From assembly GCA_026125445.1 (NCBI GenBank), contig JAHCLE010000017.1, forward strand, positions 1 through 36,254: a stretch of DNA of 36,254 bases, in the 5' to 3' direction. This document shows, one piece after another, positions 11,248 to 18,529 of this stretch. Every line of letters begins with the position of its first letter. The first letter of the stretch is position 1. The DNA comes from Burkholderiales bacterium. GTDB taxonomy: Bacteria > Pseudomonadota > Gammaproteobacteria > Burkholderiales > Usitatibacteraceae. A model generated the notes under the pieces. That model did no database searches and had not been told where the DNA came from. It saw only the letters and a program-made list of their open reading frames with translations. Made by a program: the position numbers and the translations under genes.

Positions 11248-12690
11248 CTACTTCGCGGCCGCGGCGGTGATCGGCAGCCCCTTGAGGTGCTTCAGTGCCG
11301 CGACGAGCTGCACGTCTTCCTTCTTCTCGGCCGGGGCCTTGGCGTCCTTCGCGTCCTTCGCGTCCTTGGCGGCCGGGGCCTTCGTTTCGTGACCAGCCTT
11401 CGCCTCGGGGGCGGGCTTGGCCGCCGGCGCCTTGGCGCCCGGGCCGTCCACGCCGGCCTTCGCCTTCTCCTCGTCGCCCTCGAGGTGGCGCTGCAGGTCG
11501 GCCTCGCGCGTGAACAGGCGCGAGTCGGTCGTGGCGTCCTCGACGACGAAGTCGGGCACGATGCCCTTCGCCTGGATGGAGCGGCCGTTCGGCGTGTAGT
11601 AGCGCGCGGTCGTGAGCTTCACCGCCTGGTTGTTGGGCAGCGGCAGGATGGTCTGCACCGAGCCCTTGCCGAAGGTCTGCGTGCCGATGATCGTGGCGCG
11701 CTTGTGGTCCTGGAGGGCGCCCGCGACGATCTCGGAGGCCGAGGCCGAGGCGCCGTTCACCAGCACCACCAGCGGCACGGACTTGGCGGCGGCGGGGAGC
11801 TTGGCGAGATAGTCCTCGCGGAAGCTGCCGCGCACGTAGTTCTCCTTGGTCGCGGTAAGGCGCATCTTCGCGTCCTCGGTGCGCCCGTCGGTGTAGACGA
11901 CCAGCGCGTTCTTCGGCAGGAAGGCCGACGACACGGCCACGGCCGCGTTGAGGAGCCCGCCGGGGTTCATGCGCAGGTCGATCACGAGGCCCTTGAGGTC
12001 GCCGTTCGACTGCTTGTAGAGGTCGTTGACGGCCTGCACCAGGTTCTCGCCGGTGTGCTCCTGGAACTGGGTGACGCGGATCATCCCGTAGCCGGGCTCG
12101 AGGATTCGCGCCTTCACGCTCTTCACGCGGATCACGTCGCGCTTGAGCTTGAAGTCCATCGGGGCGGCCTGGCCCTTGCGCACGATGGTGAGGAGCACCT
12201 CGGTGTGGGGCTTGCCGCGCATCTTCTTCACGGCGTCGTTGAGGCTCAGCCCCTTCAGGCTCACGCCGTCGAGCTTCACGATGAGGTCGCCGGCCTGGAT
12301 GCCGGCGCGGTGCGCGGGCGTGTCCTCGATGGGGGCGACCACCTTCACGAAGCCGTCCTCGGCGCCGACCTCGATGCCCAGGCCGCCGAACTCGCCCTGG
12401 GTGCCCACCTGCAGGTCCTTGTAGGCGTCCTGGTCGAGGAAGGCCGAGTGCGGGTCGAGCCCCGTGAGCATGCCGTTGATGGCTTCCTTGAGGAGCTTCT
12501 TGTCCTCGACGGGCTCGACGTAGTCGTTCTTGATGCGGCCGAACACCTCGGAGAAGAGGCGCAGGTCGTCGACGGGGAGCTGGATGGTCGACTGCTGGCG
12601 GTCGGCGACCGCGGAGAAGTGCAGGCTCGCGGCCACGCCGAGGGCGGCCCCGAGGACCACCAGCCCCACCTGCTGCAGTTTCCCGCTCAT
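11248..12690 (-). CDS. ctpA: S41 carboxy-terminal processing protease
   Basis: 480 residues. An N-terminal membrane anchor or signal (VGLVVLGAALGVAASLHF) is followed by a PDZ domain (about 95-175, with GLGIEVG and AGIQAGDLIVKLDG) and the S41 catalytic domain. The Ser/Lys dyad motifs are NGASASASE (313-320) and TFGKGSVQT (Lys342). The protein acts in the periplasm, trimming or degrading envelope proteins and often controlling peptidoglycan hydrolases, which fits its position beside envC. The C-terminus carries an Ala/Lys-rich low-complexity tail including AKDAKDAKDAKAPAEKK, then a short LKHLKGLPI end. I prefer ATG 12690, with GAGG at good spacing; GTG 12699 would add three residues. Confidence 0.93.
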   Translation of the reverse strand: MSGKLQQVGLVVLGAALGVAASLHFSAVADRQQSTIQLPVDDLRLFSEVFGRIKNDYVEPVEDKKLLKEAINGMLTGLDPHSAFLDQDAYKDLQVGTQGEFGGLGIEVGAEDGFVKVVAPIEDTPAHRAGIQAGDLIVKLDGVSLKGLSLNDAVKKMRGKPHTEVLLTIVRKGQAAPMDFKLKRDVIRVKSVKARILEPGYGMIRVTQFQEHTGENLVQAVNDLYKQSNGDLKGLVIDLRMNPGGLLNAAVAVSSAFLPKNALVVYTDGRTEDAKMRLTATKENYVRGSFREDYLAKLPAAAKSVPLVVLVNGASASASEIVAGALQDHKRATIIGTQTFGKGSVQTILPLPNNQAVKLTTARYYTPNGRSIQAKGIVPDFVVEDATTDSRLFTREADLQRHLEGDEEKAKAGVDGPGAKAPAAKPAPEAKAGHETKAPAAKDAKDAKDAKAPAEKKEDVQLVAALKHLKGLPITAAAAK

Positions 12691-12756
12691 GTTCGCCACC
12701 TCGTCGTTGTCTGGACAATGCCGCGGCCGGATGCGCGCCCTCCCCTTCCGGGGAAC

Positions 12757-14016
12757 TCAGCGCGCCACCCAGCGCAGCGGATCGAACGGCTTGCCGTCGA
12801 ATCTCAGCTCGAAGTATAAACCCGATTCCTGGGCGCCCCCCGAGGACCCGACCTGGGCCACGGCGTCGCCGCCCTTCACCCCTTCGCCCACCCGGCGCAG
12901 CAGCCCCTCGTTGTAGCCGTACAGGCTCATGTAGCCCCCGCCGTGGTCGAGGATGAGGAGGTTGCCGAAGCCGCGCAGCCAATCCGCGTAAACCACCCGC
13001 CCGTCGGCCACCGCCCGCACCAGCTCGCCGACCGCCGCCCGGATGAAGAGCCCGCGCCAGGTAACGCCGCCCTCTTCCCGTGGACCGCCGTAGCGGTTCA
13101 TGAGTTCCCCCTTCACCGGGAGCCGGAGCTTCCCCTTGAGGGCGGGGAAAGGCTGGGCGGAGGCCGAGGCGTCGGCCACCTGGTCCACCGGCGTGCCGCG
13201 CCTGCCGTCGGGAGCCTCCCGCCCCTTCTGCGCCTCGCGCGCCTTCTGGGCTTCCCTCGCCTTCTGGGCCTCGCTCGCCGCCAGCGCCCGCGCGATCTCC
13301 CGCACCAGGCGGGTGAGCCGCTCCTCGTCGCGCTTGAGCCGCCCGATCTCGCGCCGGCCCTTCTCGACCTGCCCGGCGTAGCGCTTGAGCGCGGCGGCGC
13401 GCGCCGCACGTTCCCGTTCGAGCTGCTGGGTCTGCCTCGCCTGCGCGGCCTGGTTCGCGGCGATCTCGGCGCGCTTCTCGCGGGCCTCGGCCTCGAGGGC
13501 GGCCACCTCGTCGGCGCCGCGCTTCAGCTCGGCGAGCGTCCCGGCGCGCGCGCGCTGCACGTAGCCGTAGTAGGCCAGGTGGCGCGTGAGGGTGGCGAGG
13601 TCCTTGCCCTCGAGGATGAGGCGCAGCCGGTCCTGGCCTCCCTGCTCGTACTGCAGGCGCAGGAGCTTTTCCGCCAGCGCGCGCTGGCCCGCGATCTCCC
13701 GGCGCGCGCGCTCCCCGCGCTCGCCCAGCGCCGCGAGCTGCGCCGTAAGCGCCCGCTTCGACTGGTCCAGCTCGAAGAGCGCGCGGTTCGCCTCGCTCAC
13801 GGCCTTCTCCGCGGCCTTGAGCGCCTCGGCGGCCTCGCCGCGGGATTCCTCGGCCTGCGCGAGCTCCTTCTCCAGGCGCTCGATGCGGCCGCGAAGCTGC
13901 GTGAGTTCCTCCTCGGAGGTGCTGGCGGGCCTGCCCTTCGACGGCGCGGCGGCCGCGAGTCCCGCCGCGAGCGCGACGCCGGCGAGGACGGCGGCCGCGG
14001 CGCGACGAACCCGCAT
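12757..14016 (-). CDS. envC: Murein hydrolase activator, EnvC family (degenerate LytM/M23)
   Basis: 419 residues. Signal peptide (residues 1-24), a long coiled coil (about 35-290, rich in Glu/Arg/Ala, with KAREAQ repeats), then a C-terminal LytM/M23 domain. The LytM zinc ligands are missing (GLFIRAAVG in place of the HxxxD segment), as in E. coli EnvC, which does not cut peptidoglycan itself but activates the amidases AmiA and AmiB at the septum. The GGGYMSLYGYNEGLL and VGSSGGAQESGLYFELR blocks closely follow EnvC. It lies between gpmA (4-bp gap) and ctpA, so cell-separation functions are probably co-transcribed. Confidence 0.93.
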   Translation of the reverse strand: MRVRRAAAAVLAGVALAAGLAAAAPSKGRPASTSEEELTQLRGRIERLEKELAQAEESRGEAAEALKAAEKAVSEANRALFELDQSKRALTAQLAALGERGERARREIAGQRALAEKLLRLQYEQGGQDRLRLILEGKDLATLTRHLAYYGYVQRARAGTLAELKRGADEVAALEAEAREKRAEIAANQAAQARQTQQLERERAARAAALKRYAGQVEKGRREIGRLKRDEERLTRLVREIARALAASEAQKAREAQKAREAQKGREAPDGRRGTPVDQVADASASAQPFPALKGKLRLPVKGELMNRYGGPREEGGVTWRGLFIRAAVGELVRAVADGRVVYADWLRGFGNLLILDHGGGYMSLYGYNEGLLRRVGEGVKGGDAVAQVGSSGGAQESGLYFELRFDGKPFDPLRWVAR

Positions 14017-14019
14017 CCG

Positions 14020-14763
14020 CTAGCGGGCCTTGCCCTGGCTCGCCACCGCGGCGGCGGCCTTCGCGATCGCCTCCGGGTCGCCGAGGTAGTAGTGGCGCAG
14101 GGGCGAGAGCGTGTCGTCGAGCTCGTAGACGAGCGGCACCGCCGTGGGGATGTTGAGGCCGACGATGTCGGCATCGGAGACGCCATCGAGGTACTTCACC
14201 AGCGCGCGCAGGCTGTTGCCGTGCGCGGCCACGAGCACCCGGTCGCCCGCGGCGACGCGCGGCGCGATGCGCTCGCGCCAGCAGGGCAGGACGCGGGCGA
14301 CGGTGTCCTTGAGGCACTCCGTGCGGGGCACCTGCGCGCCCAGGCCGGCGTAGCGCCGGTCGCGCGCGGCGTCGCGCTCGTCGCCTTCGGGCAGCTCCGG
14401 CGGCGGGACGTCGTAGCTGCGGCGCCAGACGAGCACCTGCTCGTCGCCGAACTTCGCCGCCGTCTCGGCCTTGTTGAGCCCCTGGAGGCCGCCGTAGTGG
14501 CGCTCGTTCAGGCGCCAGTCCTTCTCCACCGGCAGCCACAGGCGGTCCATCTCCTCGAGCGCGAGGTTGAGGGTGCGGATGGCGCGCTTGAGCACGGAGG
14601 TGAAGGCGACGTCGAAGTCGTAGCCCTCGGCGGCGAGCAGCCGGCCGGCCGCGCGGGCCTCGTCGACGCCCTGCGCGGAGAGGTCCACGTCGGTCCAGCC
14701 GGTGAACCGGTTTTCCTTGTTCCAGGTGCTTTCGCCGTGGCGGATGAGGACGAGCTTTTTCAT
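14020..14763 (-). CDS. gpmA: 2,3-bisphosphoglycerate-dependent phosphoglycerate mutase
   Basis: 247 residues, standard for cofactor-dependent phosphoglycerate mutase, which interconverts 3- and 2-phosphoglycerate in glycolysis. The RHG motif [10 protein letters not shown] carries phospho-acceptor His9. [15 protein letters not shown] carries Glu87, and [13 protein letters not shown] the second His (181). The start codon is only 30 bp from that of azlC on the other strand, so the two promoters must overlap or lie inside coding sequence. In E. coli the neighbour of envC is the unrelated cofactor-independent enzyme gpmM, so this locus keeps the activity but not the protein family. Confidence 0.95.
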   Translation of the reverse strand: MKKLVLIRHGESTWNKENRFTGWTDVDLSAQGVDEARAAGRLLAAEGYDFDVAFTSVLKRAIRTLNLALEEMDRLWLPVEKDWRLNERHYGGLQGLNKAETAAKFGDEQVLVWRRSYDVPPPELPEGDERDAARDRRYAGLGAQVPRTECLKDTVARVLPCWRERIAPRVAAGDRVLVAAHGNSLRALVKYLDGVSDADIVGLNIPTAVPLVYELDDTLSPLRHYYLGDPEAIAKAAAAVASQGKAR

Positions 14764-14793
14764 GGCATTCGTGGCAGGATCGCGGGCTTTCCC

Positions 14794-15501
14794 ATGGTAT
14801 CAAACGAACGCACGCCCGACGCGCGCGGCGAGTTCCTCGCCGGCTGCCGCGACATGGCACCGGTCCTCGTCGGGACGGTGCCGTTCGGCTTCGTGGCGGG
14901 AGTGGCGGCGGTGGGCGCCGGGATGACGCCGCTCGAGGGCATCGCGCTTTCCCTCTTCGCCTTCTCCGGCATCGCGCAGCTCGTCGTGGCGCAGCTCGTG
15001 GCCGCGCAGTCGCCGGTCGTGCTGACGCTCGCCGCCGCGCTCATCGTGAGCCTGCGCTTCCTCATGTACAGCGCGGCGCTCTCGCCGCACGTGGCGCACC
15101 TGCCTGCGCGCTGGCGCGTGCCGCTCGCCTACCTGATGACGGACCAGGGCTTCGCGATGGGCGTGCACATCTACTCGCAGCCCGGGGACCTCCGGCTTCG
15201 CCACTGGCACGTGCTCGGCTCGGGGATCACGCTCTGGGTCGTGTGGCAGTCGTCGGTGGTCGCCGGCGCCGTGCTGGGGGCGCAGGTGCCCGCGGCGTGG
15301 TCGCTCGACTTCGTGGTGACGCTCTCCTTCCTCGTGCTCCTCGCCCCCGCGCTGCGTACCCGGGCCGATCTCGCGGCCGCCGTGGTGGCGGGCGCCGTCG
15401 TGCTCCTCGCCGCGGGGCTCCCGTACAAGCTCTCGCTCGTGGTCGCCTCGCTCGCGGGAATCGCGGCGGGCGTGGCCGCGGAATGGATGCACAAGCGATG
15501 A
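14794..15501 (+). CDS. azlC: Branched-chain amino acid exporter, large subunit (AzlC family)
   Basis: 235 residues with several hydrophobic helices. Family features include [24 protein letters not shown] near the N-terminus (split here as [17 protein letters not shown] and FVAGVAA), [13 protein letters not shown], and [14 protein letters not shown]. AzlC with the small partner AzlD forms an inner-membrane exporter of branched-chain amino acids (the YgaZH/BrnFE type). The stop overlaps the azlD start (ATGA), indicating coupled translation of the two subunits. ATG 14794 gives the hydrophilic lead-in expected before the first helix. Confidence 0.9.
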   Translation: MVSNERTPDARGEFLAGCRDMAPVLVGTVPFGFVAGVAAVGAGMTPLEGIALSLFAFSGIAQLVVAQLVAAQSPVVLTLAAALIVSLRFLMYSAALSPHVAHLPARWRVPLAYLMTDQGFAMGVHIYSQPGDLRLRHWHVLGSGITLWVVWQSSVVAGAVLGAQVPAAWSLDFVVTLSFLVLLAPALRTRADLAAAVVAGAVVLLAAGLPYKLSLVVASLAGIAAGVAAEWMHKR

Positions 15502-15815
15502 ACGAGTGGATCGTCATCCTGGGCGCCGGCGCCGTGACCTTCCTCACGCGCGCCTCCTTCATCGTGTTCGCCGACCCGCAGAAGTTCCCGCACGCCTTCC
15601 GCGTCGCGCTCGCCTACGTGCCCGCGGCCGTGCTCGCGGCCATCGTCGTGCCGGGACTCGCGATCGCCCACGGCGCGCTCGACCTGACTGCCTCCAATCC
15701 GCGGCTCCTGGCGGGAATCGTCGCCTTCGCGGTGGCCCTCAAGGTGCGAAATCCCATCGTCCCGATCGGCGCGGGCATGGCGGCCCTCTGGGCGCTGCAG
15801 GCGCTGGCGGGCTGA
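15498..15815 (+). CDS. azlD: Branched-chain amino acid exporter, small subunit (AzlD family)
   Basis: 105 residues with three or four hydrophobic helices. It starts [20 protein letters not shown], the conserved AzlD opening in which TFLTR is characteristic. Another conserved stretch is ALAYVPAAVLAAIVVPGL. It overlaps the azlC stop by 4 bp. An in-frame ATG at 15483 would add five residues; 15498 is preferred because of the ATGA coupling and the family N-terminus. Confidence 0.9.
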   Translation: MNEWIVILGAGAVTFLTRASFIVFADPQKFPHAFRVALAYVPAAVLAAIVVPGLAIAHGALDLTASNPRLLAGIVAFAVALKVRNPIVPIGAGMAALWALQALAG

Positions 15816-15890
15816 GGGTTCGCCGGGGGCCCCCGCCGGCTGCTAAAATGGGCGTTTTTCCGCAACCGCTACGCCGCTTCCCGGCACCCC

Positions 15891-16304
15891 ATGGGCCAAT
15901 TCCTCCTCGACAACATCGCGCTCGTCGCGCTCTTCCTCGCGAGCGGCGCCCTCCTCGTCTGGCCGGACCTCTCCCTCTTCTCGGGCGGCGCCCAGTCCGT
16001 GGGCACCACGGAGGCCACCCGGCTCATGAACCAGCCCGGCTCGCTCGTGCTCGACGTGCGCGAGGATGCCGAGTACGCCGCGGGGCACCTGCCGCGCGCG
16101 CGCCACATCCCGCTCGCGCAGCTCTCCGGCCGCCTCGGCGAGATCGCCAAGTTCAAGGAAAAGCCGGTGATCGTCACCTGCCGCAGCGGCGCGCGCTCGG
16201 GCTCGGCCTGCCGCGCGCTGAGGAAGGCCGGATTCACCCAGGTCTTCAACCTCAAGGGGGGCATCGGCGCGTGGTCGCAGGCGAACCTCCCGGTGGAGCG
16301 CTAG
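15891..16304 (+). CDS. yibN: Membrane-anchored rhodanese-domain protein (YibN type)
   Basis: 137 residues. An N-terminal transmembrane helix (about 8-26) is followed by one rhodanese domain with LDVREDAEYAAGHLPRARHI and the active-site loop VTCRSGARS (Cys97), ending FNLKGGIGAWSQANLPV. E. coli yibN has the same layout and the same downstream order grxC-secB-gpsA. A sulfur-carrier or redox role at the inner membrane is likely but not proven. A possible -10 element TAAAAT lies at 15844-15849 just after a GC-rich palindrome; I saw no convincing -35. Confidence 0.88.
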   Translation: MGQFLLDNIALVALFLASGALLVWPDLSLFSGGAQSVGTTEATRLMNQPGSLVLDVREDAEYAAGHLPRARHIPLAQLSGRLGEIAKFKEKPVIVTCRSGARSGSACRALRKAGFTQVFNLKGGIGAWSQANLPVER

Positions 16305-16308
16305 CGCC

Positions 16309-16566
16309 ATGGCCAAGGTGGTGATGTACGCGACGGGCGTGTGCCCCTACTGCGTGATGGCGGAGAAGCTCCTGCGCGGCAAGGGCGTGGCCGACATCGA
16401 GAAGATCCGCGTCGACCTCGACCCGGCCCGGCGCGAGGAGATGATGACCCGCACGGGGCGGCGCACCGTCCCCCAGATCTACATCGCAGACCGCCACGTC
16501 GGCGGCTTCGACGACCTCGCCGCGCTCGACCGCGCCGGCGGCCTCGACCCCCTGCTCGCCGCCTGA
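16309..16566 (+). CDS. grxC: Glutaredoxin 3
   Basis: 85 residues, the length of GrxC. The dithiol active site CPYC is at 12-15, the cis-proline loop is RRTVPQIYI, and the glutathione-binding GGFDDLAALD motif follows. It reduces protein and mixed disulfides with glutathione in the cytoplasm. It starts 4 bp after yibN and is followed by secB, as in E. coli. Confidence 0.96.
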   Translation: MAKVVMYATGVCPYCVMAEKLLRGKGVADIEKIRVDLDPARREEMMTRTGRRTVPQIYIADRHVGGFDDLAALDRAGGLDPLLAA

Positions 16567-16609
16567 GACGCCGCGGGCCAGACCCACACACCCAACCGAA
16601 GGAAGCGCC

Positions 16610-17089
16610 ATGAGCGACGCCCAGAACCAGCCCGTCTTTTCGATCGAGAAGCTCTACGTGAAGGACATCTCGCTCGAGATCCCCAACGCCCCGCAGGTCT
16701 TCCTCGAGCGCGAGGCGCCGCAGGTCGACATCCAGCTGCACCACCAGTCGAACAAGGTCGACGAGGGCGTCTACCAGACGCTGCTCACCGTGACGGTCAC
16801 CGCCAAGGTCAAGGAGAAGACGCTCTTCCTCGTCGAGGCGGGCCAGGCCGGCATCTTCACGATCCGCAACATCCCCGACGCCGACATGGAGCCCGTGCTC
16901 GGCATCGCCTGCCCCAACATCCTCTACCCCTACGTGCGCGAGGTGGTCTCCGACCTGGTGTCGCGCGCCGGCTTCCCGCCGGTGGTGCTCACGCCGGTCA
17001 ACTTCGAGGCCCTCTACCAGGCGCAGAAGCAGGCCCAGGCCGAGCAGCAACAGCAGCCGGCCTCGCCGATCATCCAGGCCACGCACTGA
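16610..17089 (+). CDS. secB: Protein-export chaperone SecB
   Basis: 159 residues. SecB is a cytoplasmic homotetramer that keeps precursor proteins unfolded and passes them to SecA. Family features: FSIEKLYVKDISLEIPNAPQ near the start, EGVYQTLLTVTVTAKV, LYPYVREVVSDLVSRAGFPP, and LTPVNFEALYQ near the end. The Gln-rich tail (AEQQQQPAS) is variable. AAGGAAG precedes the ATG. It fits between grxC and the SH3 gene. Confidence 0.98.
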   Translation: MSDAQNQPVFSIEKLYVKDISLEIPNAPQVFLEREAPQVDIQLHHQSNKVDEGVYQTLLTVTVTAKVKEKTLFLVEAGQAGIFTIRNIPDADMEPVLGIACPNILYPYVREVVSDLVSRAGFPPVVLTPVNFEALYQAQKQAQAEQQQQPASPIIQATH

Positions 17090-17094
17090 CGGCG

Positions 17095-17529
17095 ATGCGC
17101 GCGGCGGCGGCCCTGCTCGTCCTGGCGGCGCTTCCCGCCGCCGCCGCGGAGTTCCGCTCCCTCGGGGAACGCGCCGCGATCCTCTACGACGCGCCTTCGC
17201 TGAAGGCCGACCGCATCTTCGTCGCGAGCCGCGGCCACCCCTTCGAGGTCCTGGTGAAGCTCGACCAGTGGACCAAGGTGCGCGATTCCGGCGGCGAGGT
17301 CGGCTGGGTCGAGAACAAGTCGCTCGGGGACCGCCGCAACGCGATGGTGAGCGTGCCGGTGGCCGACGTGCGCGCCGCCCCCGACGCGAAGTCGGCCCTC
17401 GTCTTCGAGGCCTACAAGCAGGTCGTGCTGGAGGTGCTCGAGCCGCCCGCCGAGGGCTGGGTGAAGGTCCGCCACCGCGACGGCCAGCAGGGCTACGCGC
17501 GCGTGGCCCACCTCTGGGGCGTGCAGTAA
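17095..17529 (+). CDS. Exported protein with tandem bacterial SH3-like domains
   Basis: 144 residues. Signal peptide (MRAAAALLVLAALPAAAA), then two SH3-like repeats: residues about 20-75 (AAILYDAPSLKADRIFVASR, GEVGWVENKSL) and about 80-144 (ADVRAAPDAKSALVFEAYKQ, GYARVAHLWGV). Such domains often bind peptidoglycan or other envelope components. It lies between secB and gpsA with 4-5 bp gaps, an arrangement seen in betaproteobacteria. The specific role is unknown. Confidence 0.82.
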   Translation: MRAAAALLVLAALPAAAAEFRSLGERAAILYDAPSLKADRIFVASRGHPFEVLVKLDQWTKVRDSGGEVGWVENKSLGDRRNAMVSVPVADVRAAPDAKSALVFEAYKQVVLEVLEPPAEGWVKVRHRDGQQGYARVAHLWGVQ

Positions 17530-17533
17530 GGCC

Positions 17534-18514
17534 ATGAGGATCGCGGTCCTCGGGGCCGGGGCCTGGGGATCGGCGCTCGCGATCTCGCTTTCCGCCTCGC
17601 ACGAGGTCCGCCTCTGGGCGCGGCGGCGCGAGGCCTGCGACGAGCTCTCGCGCAATCGTTCCAGCCCCTACCTTCCCGAGGTCCGCTTTCCCGACGCACT
17701 GCGCGTCGAGGCCGATCTCCCGTCCGCGATCTCCGGTTGCGACCTCGCGATCGTGGCGACCTCGACGGCGGGGCTTCGCGACACGGCCACGGCCGTGGCG
17801 GCCATCCGGCCCCGCATCGACCTCCTCTGGGCATGCAAGGGCTTCGAGCAGGGAACGCGCGCGCTGCCGCACGAGATCGTCGCGGAAGTCCTGCCCGTGG
17901 CGTCGCGGACCGGCGCGCTCTCGGGCCCGAGCTTCGCGCTGGAGGTGGCGCGCGGGCAGCCGACGGCCCTCGTGCTCGCCTCGAGGGACGCGGCCTTCGC
18001 CTCGGAATCGGCCGCGCAGTTGAACAGCGCGCGACTTCGCATCTATTCGAGCGCGGACCTCCTCGGCGTGGAGCTGGGCGGCGCGGTGAAGAACGTGATC
18101 GCGATCGCCGCGGGCATCGCCGACGGGCTGGAACTGGGCCGCAACGCGCGCGCCGCCCTCGTCACGCGGGGCCTCGCGGAGATCGTGCGGCTGGGCGTCG
18201 CCCTGGGTGGGCAGCCCGAGACTTTCATGGGCCTCACCGGCCTGGGGGACCTCGTCCTCACCTGCACGGGCGACCTCTCGCGCAACCGCGACGTGGGGGT
18301 GCGGCTCGCGAAGGGCCAGGCGCTCGGCGACATCCTGCGGGAGCTGGGCCACGTGGCCGAGGGGGTGCAGTCGGCGGCCTCCGTGCGCGACCTTGCGCGC
18401 GGGCGCGGCATCGAGATGCCGATCACCGAGGCGGTCTGCGGCGTGCTGTTCGAGGCGCGGCCGCCCGCCGAGGCCGTCCGCCAGCTCCTCGCACGCGACC
18501 CGAAGGCCGAATAG
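17534..18514 (+). CDS. gpsA: NAD(P)+-dependent glycerol-3-phosphate dehydrogenase
   Basis: 326 residues. It reduces dihydroxyacetone phosphate to sn-glycerol 3-phosphate for phospholipid synthesis. The Rossmann loop VLGAGAWGSALA is at 5-16. GALSGPSFALEVA follows, and the catalytic Lys186 lies in GGAVKNVIAIAAG. TGLGDLVLTCTG and SRNRDVGVRLAKG are also conserved. It is the last gene of the yibN-grxC-secB-gpsA run and converges on the usher-like gene with only 15 bp between stops. Confidence 0.97.
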   Translation: MRIAVLGAGAWGSALAISLSASHEVRLWARRREACDELSRNRSSPYLPEVRFPDALRVEADLPSAISGCDLAIVATSTAGLRDTATAVAAIRPRIDLLWACKGFEQGTRALPHEIVAEVLPVASRTGALSGPSFALEVARGQPTALVLASRDAAFASESAAQLNSARLRIYSSADLLGVELGGAVKNVIAIAAGIADGLELGRNARAALVTRGLAEIVRLGVALGGQPETFMGLTGLGDLVLTCTGDLSRNRDVGVRLAKGQALGDILRELGHVAEGVQSAASVRDLARGRGIEMPITEAVCGVLFEARPPAEAVRQLLARDPKAE

Positions 18515-18529
18515 CCCGGAATCGCCGCC

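Noticed and set aside
10457-14860. 1467-codon - strand frame running through ctpA, envC and gpmA
   Set aside because: Only the last 254 residues (MoeB-like) are protein-like; the rest is an Arg/Gly-rich shadow of genes in other frames.
15830-15845. GC palindrome before yibN as azlD terminator
   Set aside because: CGGGGGCCCCCG is a loopless palindrome with no U-run directly after it; not enough to call a terminator.
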